From assembly GCF_020447305.1 (NCBI RefSeq), contig NZ_CP095732.1, positions 1,892,501 through 1,956,500 on the forward strand: DNA of 64,000 bases, in the 5' to 3' direction. The translations under genes and the position numbers were made by a program. Source of the stretch: Abyssibius alkaniclasticus. Lineage in GTDB: Bacteria; Pseudomonadota; Alphaproteobacteria; Rhodobacterales; Rhodobacteraceae. Numbering within the stretch: position 1 is the first letter of the stretch; every line of letters starts with the position of its first letter. The notes beneath the pieces are model-generated. The model did not search any database. It was not told the origin of the DNA and saw nothing but the letters and a program-made list of their open reading frames with translations. Positions 18,116-27,753 of the stretch are shown here, in pieces.

Positions 18116-18242
18116 CCCATCTTTTGCTCATAAATATCCCACGGGGGTCCGGGGGTGTGAAACCCCCGGCTAACAGCATCGGGTCCGGGGGTGTGAAACC
18201 CCCGGCTAACAGCATCGGGTCCGGGGGTGTGAAACCCCCGGC
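18116..18242 (+). repeat. G-rich hairpin repeat, copy 2, with 36-bp tandem units
   Basis: After a lead-in identical to copy 1, a 36-bp unit occurs at 18145-18180 and 18181-18216, with a third partial unit at 18217-18242. Each unit contains one hairpin (arms CCGGGGGT/ACCCCCGG) and the linker CTAACAGCATC. There are no spacers. Thirty-six is a multiple of three, so the minus strand reads as repeated MLLAGGFTPPDP in frame with pepF. It sits between the nuclease gene and pepF. Confidence 0.9.
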
Positions 18243-18251
18243 GACCGCCCG

Positions 18252-19298
18252 TCAGGGCAATTCAAGATCAACCGAAACCGGAAAGTGGTCCGAAGCGGCC
18301 AGCAAGGCCAGACGCATCGCATCATCATCAAAGCAGTCCGGGTCATCAAACGGGTGCCAGATACGCCATGCCGCAGCGCCGCGTTCTGCCAGACCGGGCG
18401 AAAGCATCACATAATCCAGCAAGGCATTCAGATAACGCCTGTAGGGCTTTGAATAAAAACGCGCGGTCGACAGCGACCAGCCCTGCCGCGGGTCCAGCCA
18501 GATCCGGGCATGGGGCTCACGCAATTGCCGATCCTCAGGCGCATCCATCCCCAGGACAACCTCAACACCAGACCGCCCGAACAGTCTTTCATAGCCATCC
18601 AGCCCCGGCCCGTCGTTGAAATCACCCAGCACGATCAGGTCATCCCCGTCGCGCAAATGGTCCTCAACCCGCTGGCGCAGCCACACGCATTGCGCAAGCT
18701 GCTTGCGGCGATTGGCAATCGAAATCGCCAGTTCCTCGGCCTCGTTTTTCGCCCCGTGCGGGGCTTTTGATTTGGTATGCACCCCGATCAGCCGCAGCGC
18801 CTTGCCACCCGCCGCCAGCCTGATTTCCATTTCAACCGGCGGCTTGGAAAATATATGCACATCCGGCTGACCGTCGACATCCACATCCAGCCGAAACTGC
18901 GTATCAAAACGCGGCGCATGAACGGCGCGCGCAGCATCCCCCGGCACCCCGCGCGGATCGTGGCGCAGCGAAAGCGTGTCGGGGTCATACATGACCGCCA
19001 GTTCCTGATGCGTGTCATTGGCAAAACCAATCGCCGCCGCCGACTGCCGCAAGCCAAAGGCGGCAGCGAAATTCTTCAGCGCCCGCACGGTCGATTGCCG
19101 TTTTCCGGTGTTCGGAGCCTCCACAACAAGCAGCAGATCGGCATCTAGCCGGCGCAGCACCCTGGCAATCGCCGCACCCTGTTCAGCGCGCGTGACCTTG
19201 TAGCGCGCCGACCAGTCATCATCGAGCCTGAGCGCCGAGCGCCCGTCAAACAGATTGCCGAACCACTCGATATTCCAGGTTGCCACCCGCAGGCTCAT
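18252..19298 (-). CDS. Endonuclease/exonuclease/phosphatase-family protein
   Basis: The 348-residue protein has the metal-dependent EEP fold. It starts MSLRVATWNIEWFGNLFDGR with the conserved Asn of TWNIEW, has a Glu in LLVVEAPN near residue 58, IGVHTKSKAP near 165, VLGDFNDGPG near 222 and SDHFPVSVDLEL at the C terminus, which supplies the catalytic His. The family includes DNases, RNases and lipid phosphatases, so the substrate is open. It overlaps the djlA-like gene by four bases as ATGA and is probably translated with it. Confidence 0.87.
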   Translation of the reverse strand: MSLRVATWNIEWFGNLFDGRSALRLDDDWSARYKVTRAEQGAAIARVLRRLDADLLLVVEAPNTGKRQSTVRALKNFAAAFGLRQSAAAIGFANDTHQELAVMYDPDTLSLRHDPRGVPGDAARAVHAPRFDTQFRLDVDVDGQPDVHIFSKPPVEMEIRLAAGGKALRLIGVHTKSKAPHGAKNEAEELAISIANRRKQLAQCVWLRQRVEDHLRDGDDLIVLGDFNDGPGLDGYERLFGRSGVEVVLGMDAPEDRQLREPHARIWLDPRQGWSLSTARFYSKPYRRYLNALLDYVMLSPGLAERGAAAWRIWHPFDDPDCFDDDAMRLALLAASDHFPVSVDLELP

Positions 19299-19984
19299 GC
19301 CAGCGCGCCCATGCGCTGCTGCACCTCTTCCCAGGCGCGGTTGATCGTGGCCAGCCGCGTATTGGCCAGCGCAACCGCCTCTTCGGGCAGGCCCTTGGCG
19401 ATCATCGCATCGGGGTGGTTTTCGCGCACCAACCGCCGATAGATCTTGCGAATTTCCGCCAGATCGGCCCCATCGGGCGCGCCAAGCACCGAAAGCGGGT
19501 CGGGCTCGGCCCCCGGCACATAGCGTGCGCGCAGGCAGGCAAACAGCTTTTCGCCCAGCCCGAAAATCCGCGCGACTTCGGCAATGAATTCATCTTCGGC
19601 CGGGTCATATTCGCCATCGGCCATTGCCATATGGAACAGCCCTTCCACCAGCGTGGTCAGCAATTCGGCACCGGGGCCGAACATGCGGGCAATCTTGCGG
19701 GCGTAAACATCGAACCCGGCAACATCCTGCCGCGCCAGGTTGAACACGCGCGCCGCTTGCGCCTCATCAGCGGCAGAAATCTGAAAAACCTCACGAAAGG
19801 CAACCACCTCATCGCGCGTCACATGCCCGTCGGCCTTGGCCATTTTCGCCCCAAGCGCAATTACCGCAATGGTGAATGCGACCGATTTTTCAGGCGGTGT
19901 GCGGCCAAAATCGAACAGGCTGGCAAGCGATTCACCGCTGGCCAGTGCGCGCAATGCTTCGGTTATGCGGGCCCAGATCGACAT
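19295..19984 (-). CDS. DjlA-like co-chaperone (TerB and J domains)
   Basis: The 229-residue protein combines an N-terminal TerB-like helical domain, with two acidic repeats (KMAKADGHVTRDE at 48-60 and HMAMADGEYDPAEDEF at 118-133), and a C-terminal J domain with HPD at residues 190-192. The J domain should stimulate DnaK ATPase activity. Unlike E. coli DjlA there is no clear N-terminal membrane helix, so it is probably cytoplasmic. It overlaps the downstream nuclease gene and is divergent from the hydantoinase gene. Confidence 0.88.
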   Translation of the reverse strand: MSIWARITEALRALASGESLASLFDFGRTPPEKSVAFTIAVIALGAKMAKADGHVTRDEVVAFREVFQISAADEAQAARVFNLARQDVAGFDVYARKIARMFGPGAELLTTLVEGLFHMAMADGEYDPAEDEFIAEVARIFGLGEKLFACLRARYVPGAEPDPLSVLGAPDGADLAEIRKIYRRLVRENHPDAMIAKGLPEEAVALANTRLATINRAWEEVQQRMGALA

Positions 19985-20134
19985 ATCCCCAGCCTATCAC
20001 CTTGGCCCGCAAGCGCCAGCGGCTTTGCAAAAACTTTTCGCGATTTGCCCGTTATCGCAACAGCGGCGTTACAGCGATTGCACCCGCCCCTTCGCGCGGC
20101 TACCAATGCCCAAGCGATTGGAAAGGGCAAGGCA

Positions 20135-23100
20135 ATGTGGGATTTCTGGATAGACCGAGGCGGCACATTTACCGATATCGTCGCGCGCGATCGTGAAGGC
20201 GCGCTGCACACCGCCAAGCTGCTTTCGGAAAACCCCGAACTTTATGTTGATGCCGCCTTGCACGGCATTCGCCGGTTTCTCGGGCTGAACCCCGATGCGC
20301 CCATTCCGGCGGCGCGCGTGAATTCCGTGAAAATGGGCACGACGGTGGCCACCAATGCCCTGTTGGAGCGCAAGGGCGAGCCGCTGGTGCTGATCGCCAC
20401 GCGCGGGCTGGGCCAGCAGTTGCGCCTGGCCTATCAGAACCGCCCCAACCTGTTTGACCGGCATATCATTTTGCCCGAAATGCTCTATTCCCGCGTGATC
20501 GAGGCCGATGAACGCCTCCGCGCCGATGGCACGGTCGAGCGCCCATTGGATGAGGATGATCTGAAGGCGCAGCTCAAAGCCGCGCGCAGCGCCGGCCTTG
20601 CCGCCTGTGCAATCGTCTTTGTGCATGGCTATCGCTATCACGACCATGAGGCGCGTGCCGCCGAACTGGCCCGCGAGGCCGGGTTCACGCAAGTCTCGGT
20701 CAGCCACCGGGTCAGCCCGCTGATGAAAATGGTCAGCCGGGGCGATACCACCGTGGTCGACGCCTATCTTACCCCCATTCTGCGCCGCTATATCGACCGT
20801 GTCGCCGCCGCCTTTGAAGGCGATATGACCGGCAAGCTGATGTTCATGCAATCCTCGGGCGGGCTGACCGACGCGCATAAGTTTCAGGGGAAAGACGCCA
20901 TTCTCTCCGGCCCCGCCGGTGGCGTTGTCGGCGCGGTGCGCACGGCTGAAATTGCGGGCGAGGGCAGGATCATCGGCTTTGACATGGGCGGCACAAGCAC
21001 CGATGTCTGCCATTACGCGGGTGCTTTCGAGCGCGTTCTCAACACCAATGTTGCAGGCGTGCGGATTACCGCGCCGATGATGAATATCCACACGGTGGCC
21101 GCTGGTGGCGGCTCGTTGCTGGCCTATGATGGCAGCCGGATGCGCGTTGGCCCTGAAAGTGCCGGCGCCAATCCCGGCCCGGCGGCTTATGGGCGCGGCG
21201 GGCCGCTGGCCGTGTCCGATGCCAATGTGCTGACAGGCCGGTTGCGCCCCGAGTTTTTCCCCGCCATCTTTGGCCCCAATGGCGATTCGCCGCTGGATGT
21301 GGCGGCCACCCGCGCCAAATTCGCCACGCTTGCCGCCGAAATCGGCAAACCTGCCGAAGAACTGGCCGAGGGTTACTTGCGTATTGCCAGCGAGAATATG
21401 GCCAATGCCATCAAGAAAATTTCGGTGCAGCGCGGCTATGATGTTTCGAACTACGCGCTGGCGGTGTTTGGCGGGGCCGGGGCGCAGTTTGCCTGCGCCA
21501 TTGCCGACACGCTGGGCATGAAACGCGCGCTCATCCATCCAATGGCCAGCCTGCTTTCGGCCTATGGCATGGGCCTTGCCGATATTCGCGCCGCCCGTGT
21601 TCAGGCGATGGAGGCCGAGCTATCCGACACCACCCGCCTGGAGGCGGCTGCAATTCTCGACACGTTATCAATGGCTTCCTGGCAGGAGGTGGCCGATCAG
21701 GGCGTGGCCGAGGCGGATATCTGCGAGCATATGCAACTGCATCTGAAGGTGAAAGGCACCGATACCGCGCTGCCCGTCGCCTTTGCCGACGAGGCGGCGA
21801 TGCGCGCCGATTTTGCTGCCGCCCACAAGGCGCGTTTCGGCTTTGAGCCGGGCGACAAGCCGCTGATCATCGAGGCGGTGAGCGTGGAGAGCATCGGCCA
21901 TGCAACCGACCTGTCCGAGCCGGAACAGCCACGGCAATCGCGCGATGAATCCGCCTATGAAACCGCGCTGATCGCCCCGGTCTATATGGCGGGCGCATGG
22001 CAGGAGTCGCGCTTTGTGAAACGCGAAAGCCTTCGCTGCGGCGACAGGCTGACCGGCCCCGCCGTGCTGGTCGAGCGCCATACCGCCATTGTGATCGAAC
22101 CCGGCTGGCAGGCCGAGGTTACACCGCATGACCATGTCATGCTGCGCCGCATCGCGGCCATTTCGCGCGACCATGCGCTTGGCACCAAGGCCGATCCGGT
22201 CATGCTGGAGGTGTTCAACAACCTTTATATGTCGATCGCCGAACAGATGGGCGCTGTGCTGGAAAATACCGCCGCCTCTGTGACCATCAAGGAACGGCTC
22301 GATTTTTCCTGTGCGGTGTTTGATGCGGCAGGCGACCTCATCGCCAATGCCCCGCATATGCCGGTGCATCTTGGCAGCATGGGCGCCTCTGTCAAAACTG
22401 TCATCGCGCAGAACCCCGGCATGAAACCCGGCGATGTCTTCGTGCTGAACGCGCCCTATAATGGCGGCACGCATCTGCCCGATATCACCGTTGTCACCCC
22501 GGTTTGGGATGATGCGGGCGCAAGCGTGCTGTTTTACACCTCGGCCCGGGGCCACCATACCGATGTTGGCGGTCTCACCCCCGGTTCCATGCCGCCCGAC
22601 AGCCGCGATATTCATGACGAGGGTGCCTATATCGACAACTGGAAGCTGGTCGATCAGGGCCGCTTGCGCGAGGATGAAACCCGCAATCTGCTGCTGGGCG
22701 CCAAGCACCCGGTGCGCGCGGTCGATATCAACATGGCCGATCTGCGCGCGCAGGTGGCATCATGCGAGAAGGGCGCGCAGGAATTGCGCAAAATGGTAGG
22801 CCAGTTCGGGTTGGACGTGGTGCAGGCCTATATGCGCCATGTGCAGGACAATGCCGAAGAATGCGTGCGCCGCGCCATTGAAAGCCTGAAAGACGCCGAA
22901 ATAACCTATAAGATGGACCCGGATTTTGACGGCAATCCGCGCCAGATTTCGGTTAAAGTGCGGGTGGATCAGGCCGCGCGTTCGGCGGTGATCGACTTTA
23001 CCGGCACCACCGGCCAGTTGGCGACCAACTACAACGCGCCAGAACCTGTAACCCGCGCCGCCGTGCTTTATGTCTTCCGCCTGCTTGTGGCCGACAATAT

Positions 23101-23743
23101 CCCCATGAATGAAGGGGTGATGAAGCCGCTTGAAGTGATTTTGCCGCCCGGCACGATGCTGTCGCCGCGCTACCCGGCGGCGGTGATTGCCGGGAATGTG
23201 GAAACCTCGCAGGCCGTGACCTCGGCGCTGTTGCTGGCGCTGGGCGTGCAGGCGGCGGCGCAATCGACCATGAACAACACCACATGGGGCGATGCGAAAT
23301 ACCAGTATTATGAAACCGTTTGTGGCGGCTCTGGCGCCGGCTGGGCGGTGGATGGCACGGGGCATGACGGCACATCCGGCGTGCATACCCATATGACCAA
23401 TTCCCGCCTGACCGACCCGGAGGTGCTGGAATGGCGCTATCCTGTTGTGCTGGACGAGTTTTCAATCCGCGAAGGCTCGGGCGGGGCGGGGCGCTTTAGG
23501 GGCGGCGATGGCACCACGCGGCGCATCCGGTTTTTGGAACCGATGACGCTGGCCATCCTGTCGGGCCACCGCATCGTGCCACCGCCGGGGCTGGATGGCG
23601 GCGCGCCCGGCGGGCTTGGCCGCTCGCAGATAATCCGCGCCGATGGCACGGTCGATGAGTTGCGTTCAGCCGATAAAACCGAGTTGCAGGCAGGCGATAC
23701 ATGGTGGCTGGAAACGCCGGGTGGTGGTGGCTGCGGGGTGTAG
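20135..23743 (+). CDS. Fused HyuA-HyuB hydantoinase/5-oxoprolinase
   Basis: ATP-dependent enzymes of this type open cyclic amides such as 5-oxoproline or hydantoins. The 1,202-residue protein contains an N-terminal HyuA part beginning WIDRGGTFTDIVARD, with the ATPase-like GFDMGGTSTDVCHYAG near residue 280, and a HyuB part from about residue 685 with FNNLYMSIAEQMGAVL, NAPYNGGTHLPDITVVTPV and a C-terminal GGAGRFRGGDG. Length matches single-chain 5-oxoprolinases. The start is supported by GGAAAGG ahead of ATG at 20135. 5-Oxoprolinase is the likeliest role; N-methylhydantoinase remains possible. Confidence 0.88.
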   Translation: MWDFWIDRGGTFTDIVARDREGALHTAKLLSENPELYVDAALHGIRRFLGLNPDAPIPAARVNSVKMGTTVATNALLERKGEPLVLIATRGLGQQLRLAYQNRPNLFDRHIILPEMLYSRVIEADERLRADGTVERPLDEDDLKAQLKAARSAGLAACAIVFVHGYRYHDHEARAAELAREAGFTQVSVSHRVSPLMKMVSRGDTTVVDAYLTPILRRYIDRVAAAFEGDMTGKLMFMQSSGGLTDAHKFQGKDAILSGPAGGVVGAVRTAEIAGEGRIIGFDMGGTSTDVCHYAGAFERVLNTNVAGVRITAPMMNIHTVAAGGGSLLAYDGSRMRVGPESAGANPGPAAYGRGGPLAVSDANVLTGRLRPEFFPAIFGPNGDSPLDVAATRAKFATLAAEIGKPAEELAEGYLRIASENMANAIKKISVQRGYDVSNYALAVFGGAGAQFACAIADTLGMKRALIHPMASLLSAYGMGLADIRAARVQAMEAELSDTTRLEAAAILDTLSMASWQEVADQGVAEADICEHMQLHLKVKGTDTALPVAFADEAAMRADFAAAHKARFGFEPGDKPLIIEAVSVESIGHATDLSEPEQPRQSRDESAYETALIAPVYMAGAWQESRFVKRESLRCGDRLTGPAVLVERHTAIVIEPGWQAEVTPHDHVMLRRIAAISRDHALGTKADPVMLEVFNNLYMSIAEQMGAVLENTAASVTIKERLDFSCAVFDAAGDLIANAPHMPVHLGSMGASVKTVIAQNPGMKPGDVFVLNAPYNGGTHLPDITVVTPVWDDAGASVLFYTSARGHHTDVGGLTPGSMPPDSRDIHDEGAYIDNWKLVDQGRLREDETRNLLLGAKHPVRAVDINMADLRAQVASCEKGAQELRKMVGQFGLDVVQAYMRHVQDNAEECVRRAIESLKDAEITYKMDPDFDGNPRQISVKVRVDQAARSAVIDFTGTTGQLATNYNAPEPVTRAAVLYVFRLLVADNIPMNEGVMKPLEVILPPGTMLSPRYPAAVIAGNVETSQAVTSALLLALGVQAAAQSTMNNTTWGDAKYQYYETVCGGSGAGWAVDGTGHDGTSGVHTHMTNSRLTDPEVLEWRYPVVLDEFSIREGSGGAGRFRGGDGTTRRIRFLEPMTLAILSGHRIVPPPGLDGGAPGGLGRSQIIRADGTVDELRSADKTELQAGDTWWLETPGGGGCGV

Positions 23744-23969
23744 GCGGACAACGCTGCGATAGCCGCGCATTGCAGGGCCGCGGAGCGGCGATCTGAGGGT
23801 GGGGCAACGCAGTTTATGGTTCAACCCCGAATAACGCGCGAACAATGCGCCTAGCCTCACCAAATCGCCGGTCCGGGGGGGGCGGCCCGGCGATGCGCGG
23901 CGGGCGTGCCGCCCTTGATTCCGCGCAGGCGCATGGCAGTGCGGGTTTAGGTGTCCGCGCGGCTTCCCT

Positions 23970-25559
23970 TCAGCCCGCCGTTTCAGGCGAAACGGCAAGT
24001 GCCGCCTTCATCAGCGCGCGCGTATACTCGGTTTTGGGGGCATCAAAAATCGCATCCGCCGTGCCTTGCTCCACCACATCGCCCTTTTGCATGACGATCA
24101 CGCGATGCGCCATTGCGCGCACCACGCGCAGATCATGGCTGATGAAAATATAGGCCAGCCCGTGGCGCGCCTGCAAATCGCGCAGCAGGTTCACAATCTG
24201 CACTTGCACCGTGCGGTCAAGCGCGCTTGTCGGCTCGTCCAGTATCAGCAGTTTCGGGCGCAGAATCATCGCACGGGCAATGGCGATGCGCTGGCGCTGG
24301 CCGCCGGAAAATTCATGCGGGTAACGGTCGGACATGTCCGGGTCGAGCCCGACTTCGCGCATGATTTCAGCGACGGCAGCTTCGGGCTCGACGGTGATTT
24401 TATGCACCCCCAGCCCTTCGGCAATGATCGCGCCCACAGTCATGCGCGGCGAGAGCGAGCCGAACGGGTCTTGGAACACGATCTGAAAATCGCGGCGCAG
24501 CGGGCGCATGGTTTTGGCATTCATCCCCTGCAGGGCGTGCCCGTTGAAATTGATGGCGCCGGTCGAGCGGACCAGCCGCAGAAGCGCCAGCGCCACGGTC
24601 GACTTGCCCGAACCGCTTTCGCCGACAATCGCCAGCGTTTCACCGGCGCGCAGCGACAAATCCACATGGTTCACCGCTTTGATATGGTCGACCGTGCGCA
24701 TCAAAAGCCCGCGCTTGACGGGGAACCAGATGCGCAGTGCATCGGTTTGCAACAACTCCGTGGCGGCCTTGGCCACGACGGGGGGCTGGCCCACGGCCCC
24801 GGCGGCCAGCAGCGCCCTTGTATAGGGGTGCTGCGGGTTGCGCATGATTTCGGCCTTTGGCCCATGCTCGACAACCTCGCCCGCCTGCATGACAACCACA
24901 TAATCGGCCACCTGCTCGACAACGCCAAGATCATGGCTGATGAACAGCATCGCCATGCCGGATTCGCGCTGCAAATCGGCCAGAAGCTGCAAAATCTGCG
25001 CCTGAATCGTAACATCCAGCGCGGTTGTCGGCTCATCCGCGATCAGCAGCGCCGGGCGGTTGGCCAGGGCCATCGCGATCATCACGCGCTGGCGCTGCCC
25101 GCCGGAAAGCTGGTGCGGATAGGCGGCAAGCCGTGTTTCGGGCTTGTCAATGCCGACGCGTTCCAAAAGTTCCACCACCCGCGCGCGCGCCGCGGCGCCG
25201 CGCAGGCTTTGGTGCAGGTTCAGGGTTTCCAGAAGCTGCTTTTCAATCGTGTGCAGCGGGTTCAGGCTGGTCATCGGCTCCTGAAAGATCAGGCTGATAT
25301 CCTTGCCGCGGATCTTGCGCAACGTGGCGGCGGATGCCCCCACCATCTGCTGCCCGCGAAACTTGATCGAGCCTGTCACCGCCGCGCTGTCGGGCAGCAG
25401 CCCGACCGAGGCCAGCGCCGAAACCGATTTGCCCGACCCGCTTTCGCCCACAATGGCCAGTGTCTGGCCCGCATCGAGCGTAAGCGCCACATCCTTCACG
25501 ACATGGTTGCCGCCAAAGCGCACGTTCAGTCCCGAAATTTCCAGCAAGGGCGCGTTCAT
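23970..25559 (-). CDS. yejF: Peptide ABC importer, ATP-binding protein YejF
   Basis: This is the energy-supplying subunit of a Yej-type importer, working on the cytoplasmic face. The 529-residue protein holds two complete ATPase domains in one chain. Each has a Walker A (GESGSGKS, near residues 38 and about 320), a signature LSGGQRQR or FSGGQRQR, and a Walker B (LLIADEP, LLILDEP). The fused form distinguishes YejF from separate OppD/OppF. It overlaps yejE by four bases and ends the operon. Confidence 0.95.
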   Translation of the reverse strand: MNAPLLEISGLNVRFGGNHVVKDVALTLDAGQTLAIVGESGSGKSVSALASVGLLPDSAAVTGSIKFRGQQMVGASAATLRKIRGKDISLIFQEPMTSLNPLHTIEKQLLETLNLHQSLRGAAARARVVELLERVGIDKPETRLAAYPHQLSGGQRQRVMIAMALANRPALLIADEPTTALDVTIQAQILQLLADLQRESGMAMLFISHDLGVVEQVADYVVVMQAGEVVEHGPKAEIMRNPQHPYTRALLAAGAVGQPPVVAKAATELLQTDALRIWFPVKRGLLMRTVDHIKAVNHVDLSLRAGETLAIVGESGSGKSTVALALLRLVRSTGAINFNGHALQGMNAKTMRPLRRDFQIVFQDPFGSLSPRMTVGAIIAEGLGVHKITVEPEAAVAEIMREVGLDPDMSDRYPHEFSGGQRQRIAIARAMILRPKLLILDEPTSALDRTVQVQIVNLLRDLQARHGLAYIFISHDLRVVRAMAHRVIVMQKGDVVEQGTADAIFDAPKTEYTRALMKAALAVSPETAG

Positions 25560-26662
25560 ACGTAAATCTTCCGTGGGTCGAACGCGTCGCGCACGCCCTC
25601 GAAAATGAACACCAGCAGCGACAGCATCACGGTCATCGTCACAAAGGCGGCAATGCCCAGATGCGGCGACATGATATACCGCTTGGCCTGCTGTGCCAGC
25701 TCGCCCAGCGACGGGTAGCTGGCCGGCAGGCCGAAGCCCAGAAAGTCGAGCCCCGTGAGCGTGGCAATCGCGCCGACAATGATGAAGGGCAGCAGCGTGA
25801 CCGTGGCCACCAGCGCGTTGGGCAGGATATGGCGGAACATCACGGTCCGGTCGCTGACCCCCAGCGCCTGTGCCGCGCGCACATATTCAAAATTGCGGGC
25901 GCGCAGAAATTCGGCGCGCACCACGCCCACAAGCGCCGTCCAGCCAAAGGCAATGATGATCAGCGTCAGCAGATAGAAGTTCATCCGGAAGATCGACCCC
26001 AGGATGATCAGCACATAAAGCGTGGGCATCGAGGTCCAGATTTCGATAAACCGCTGGAAGAACAGATCGACCCAGCCGCCGAAAAACCCCTGAACGGCCC
26101 CCGCTGCAATGCCCAGAACAGAGGTGACGATCGTCACCGTCAGCGCGAACAGCATGGAAATGCGAAAGCCGTAGATGATGCGCGCGCCAATGTCGCGGGT
26201 TTCATCATCGGTGCCAAGCCAATGGTTGACATCGGGCGCGCTCGGCGCGGTCAGCACATCGTAATTGACGGTGGTGAAATGGTAGGGGATGAGCGGCCAG
26301 AGCATCCAGCCTTTCTCAACCGCCTCACCCGCCACCACGCCATCGGCGGCATCTTTAAAAATGCCTTGCGGATCATCCAGACAGGCATCGAGCCCGCCGC
26401 TGCGGATCAGGCATTTCACCTCGGCCGAGGTATAATCGGCCTCCGAGCCGAATTCGCCGCCATATTGCTGTTCGGAATAGAAATTCAGCACCGGAACACG
26501 CCATTCGCCGCGATAGGAAACGAGCAATGGTTTGTCATTGGCCACAAACTCGGCAAAGAGCGACACAAACAGCAGCGCCGACATGATCCAGAGGCTGTAA
26601 AAAGCCCGCCGGTTGGCCGAAAAATTGCGCCAGCGGCGGCGTGCGATGGGCGAAAGCTTCAT
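25556..26662 (-). CDS. yejE: Peptide ABC importer, permease YejE
   Basis: The 368-residue inner-membrane subunit begins SPIARRRWRNFSANRRAFYS, the YejE-type N terminus, followed by one membrane span, a large extracytoplasmic loop of about 100 residues containing EFGSEADYTSAEVKC and then five spans. The loop QALGVSDRTVMFRHILPNAL is the EAA motif that contacts the ATPase. It overlaps yejF and yejB by four bases each, so the three genes are translationally coupled. Confidence 0.95.
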   Translation of the reverse strand: MKLSPIARRRWRNFSANRRAFYSLWIMSALLFVSLFAEFVANDKPLLVSYRGEWRVPVLNFYSEQQYGGEFGSEADYTSAEVKCLIRSGGLDACLDDPQGIFKDAADGVVAGEAVEKGWMLWPLIPYHFTTVNYDVLTAPSAPDVNHWLGTDDETRDIGARIIYGFRISMLFALTVTIVTSVLGIAAGAVQGFFGGWVDLFFQRFIEIWTSMPTLYVLIILGSIFRMNFYLLTLIIIAFGWTALVGVVRAEFLRARNFEYVRAAQALGVSDRTVMFRHILPNALVATVTLLPFIIVGAIATLTGLDFLGFGLPASYPSLGELAQQAKRYIMSPHLGIAAFVTMTVMLSLLVFIFEGVRDAFDPRKIYV

Positions 26663-27750
26663 GTGCGGCGCGCCTCGAAATCGATGCGCGGGTCGACCCA
26701 GACGTATATCAGGTCGGAAATCAGCCCGATCAGCAGACCCAGCAGCGTGAAAAAGAACAATGTGCCGAACATGATCGGGTAATCGCGCTGCAAGGCCGCC
26801 TCAAAGCCCAGCCGCCCCAGCCCATCGAGGTTGAAAATCGTCTCGATGATGACAGAGCCGCCAAACAGCACGCCAATCAACATGCCCGGAAAGCTGGCAA
26901 TGACAATCAGCATGGCGTTGCGAAACACATGGCCATACAGCACGCGCCGCTCGGTCAGGCCCTTGGCGCGCGCAGTCACCACATATTGCTTGCGAATTTC
27001 ATCAAGGAAGCTGTTTTTTGTCAGCAGCGTAAGCGAGGCAAAGCCGCCGATTGTGCTGGCAACCACCGGCAGGGTGATATGCCAGAAATAGTCGCCGATC
27101 TTGCCAAGCAGCGTAAGCTCGTCCCAATTGTCCGAGGTGAGGCCCGAAAGCGGAAATATCCGCCAATACGACCCCCCCGCGAACAAGATCATCAGCATGA
27201 CCGCAAACAGAAAGGTCGGAATTGCATAGGCTACAATGATGATTGTCGAGGAAACCGTATCAAAGCGCGACCCGTCGCGCACCGCTTTGGCAATGCCAAG
27301 CGGGATGGAAATGATCGTGGCCAGCAGGGTGGACCACAGGCCCAGCGATATGGATACCGGCATTTTATCGATGATCAGGTCCACAACGCGCACCGATTTG
27401 AAGTAGCTTTCGCCAAAATCGAACTGGATGTATTTCCACATCATTTCGCCAAAGCGGGTGAAGAACGGTTTGTCAAAGCCGTATTCCGCCCGCAGCTTGG
27501 CCAGAAATTCCGGGGGCAGGCCGCGCGCGCCAAGGTAGCTTTCATCGCCACTGGCTGCGGCCTCGTTCATGCCCGCATCGGCCCCTGTGCCGGCGATTTG
27601 CGCAAAGACATCGCCCTGGCCTTCAAGCCGCGCGATCATCTGCTCGATCGGGCCGCCGGGCACAAACTGGATCAGGCTGAAATTGATGATCATGATGCCC
27701 AGAAGCGTGGGGATGATCAGCAGCAGCCTGCGGACAATATAGGCGCCCAT
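26659..27750 (-). CDS. yejB: Peptide ABC importer, permease YejB
   Basis: The 363-residue inner-membrane subunit starts MGAYIVRRLLLIIPTLLGIM with IINFSLIQFVPGGPIEQMI, as in YejB of the DppB family. A loop of about 70 residues follows the first span, then five spans, with the EAA motif around ARAKGLTERRVLYGHVFRNA. It starts three bases after the yejA stop and overlaps yejE. Together with YejE it forms the membrane channel. Confidence 0.95.
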   Translation of the reverse strand: MGAYIVRRLLLIIPTLLGIMIINFSLIQFVPGGPIEQMIARLEGQGDVFAQIAGTGADAGMNEAAASGDESYLGARGLPPEFLAKLRAEYGFDKPFFTRFGEMMWKYIQFDFGESYFKSVRVVDLIIDKMPVSISLGLWSTLLATIISIPLGIAKAVRDGSRFDTVSSTIIIVAYAIPTFLFAVMLMILFAGGSYWRIFPLSGLTSDNWDELTLLGKIGDYFWHITLPVVASTIGGFASLTLLTKNSFLDEIRKQYVVTARAKGLTERRVLYGHVFRNAMLIVIASFPGMLIGVLFGGSVIIETIFNLDGLGRLGFEAALQRDYPIMFGTLFFFTLLGLLIGLISDLIYVWVDPRIDFEARRT

Positions 27751-27753
27751 TGC

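Noticed and set aside
18145-18242. CRISPR array
   Set aside because: The 36-bp unit length is suggestive, but the units follow each other with no spacers and there are no cas genes.
20069-21538. A 489-codon minus-strand frame inside the hydantoinase gene
   Set aside because: It has the His/Arg/Gly-rich composition of a shadow frame and the opposite strand carries clear HyuA motifs.
23744-23969. A gene in the gap between the hydantoinase gene and yejF
   Set aside because: Open frames here are short, lack ribosome sites and show no recognisable motif; I see only GC-rich intergenic sequence.
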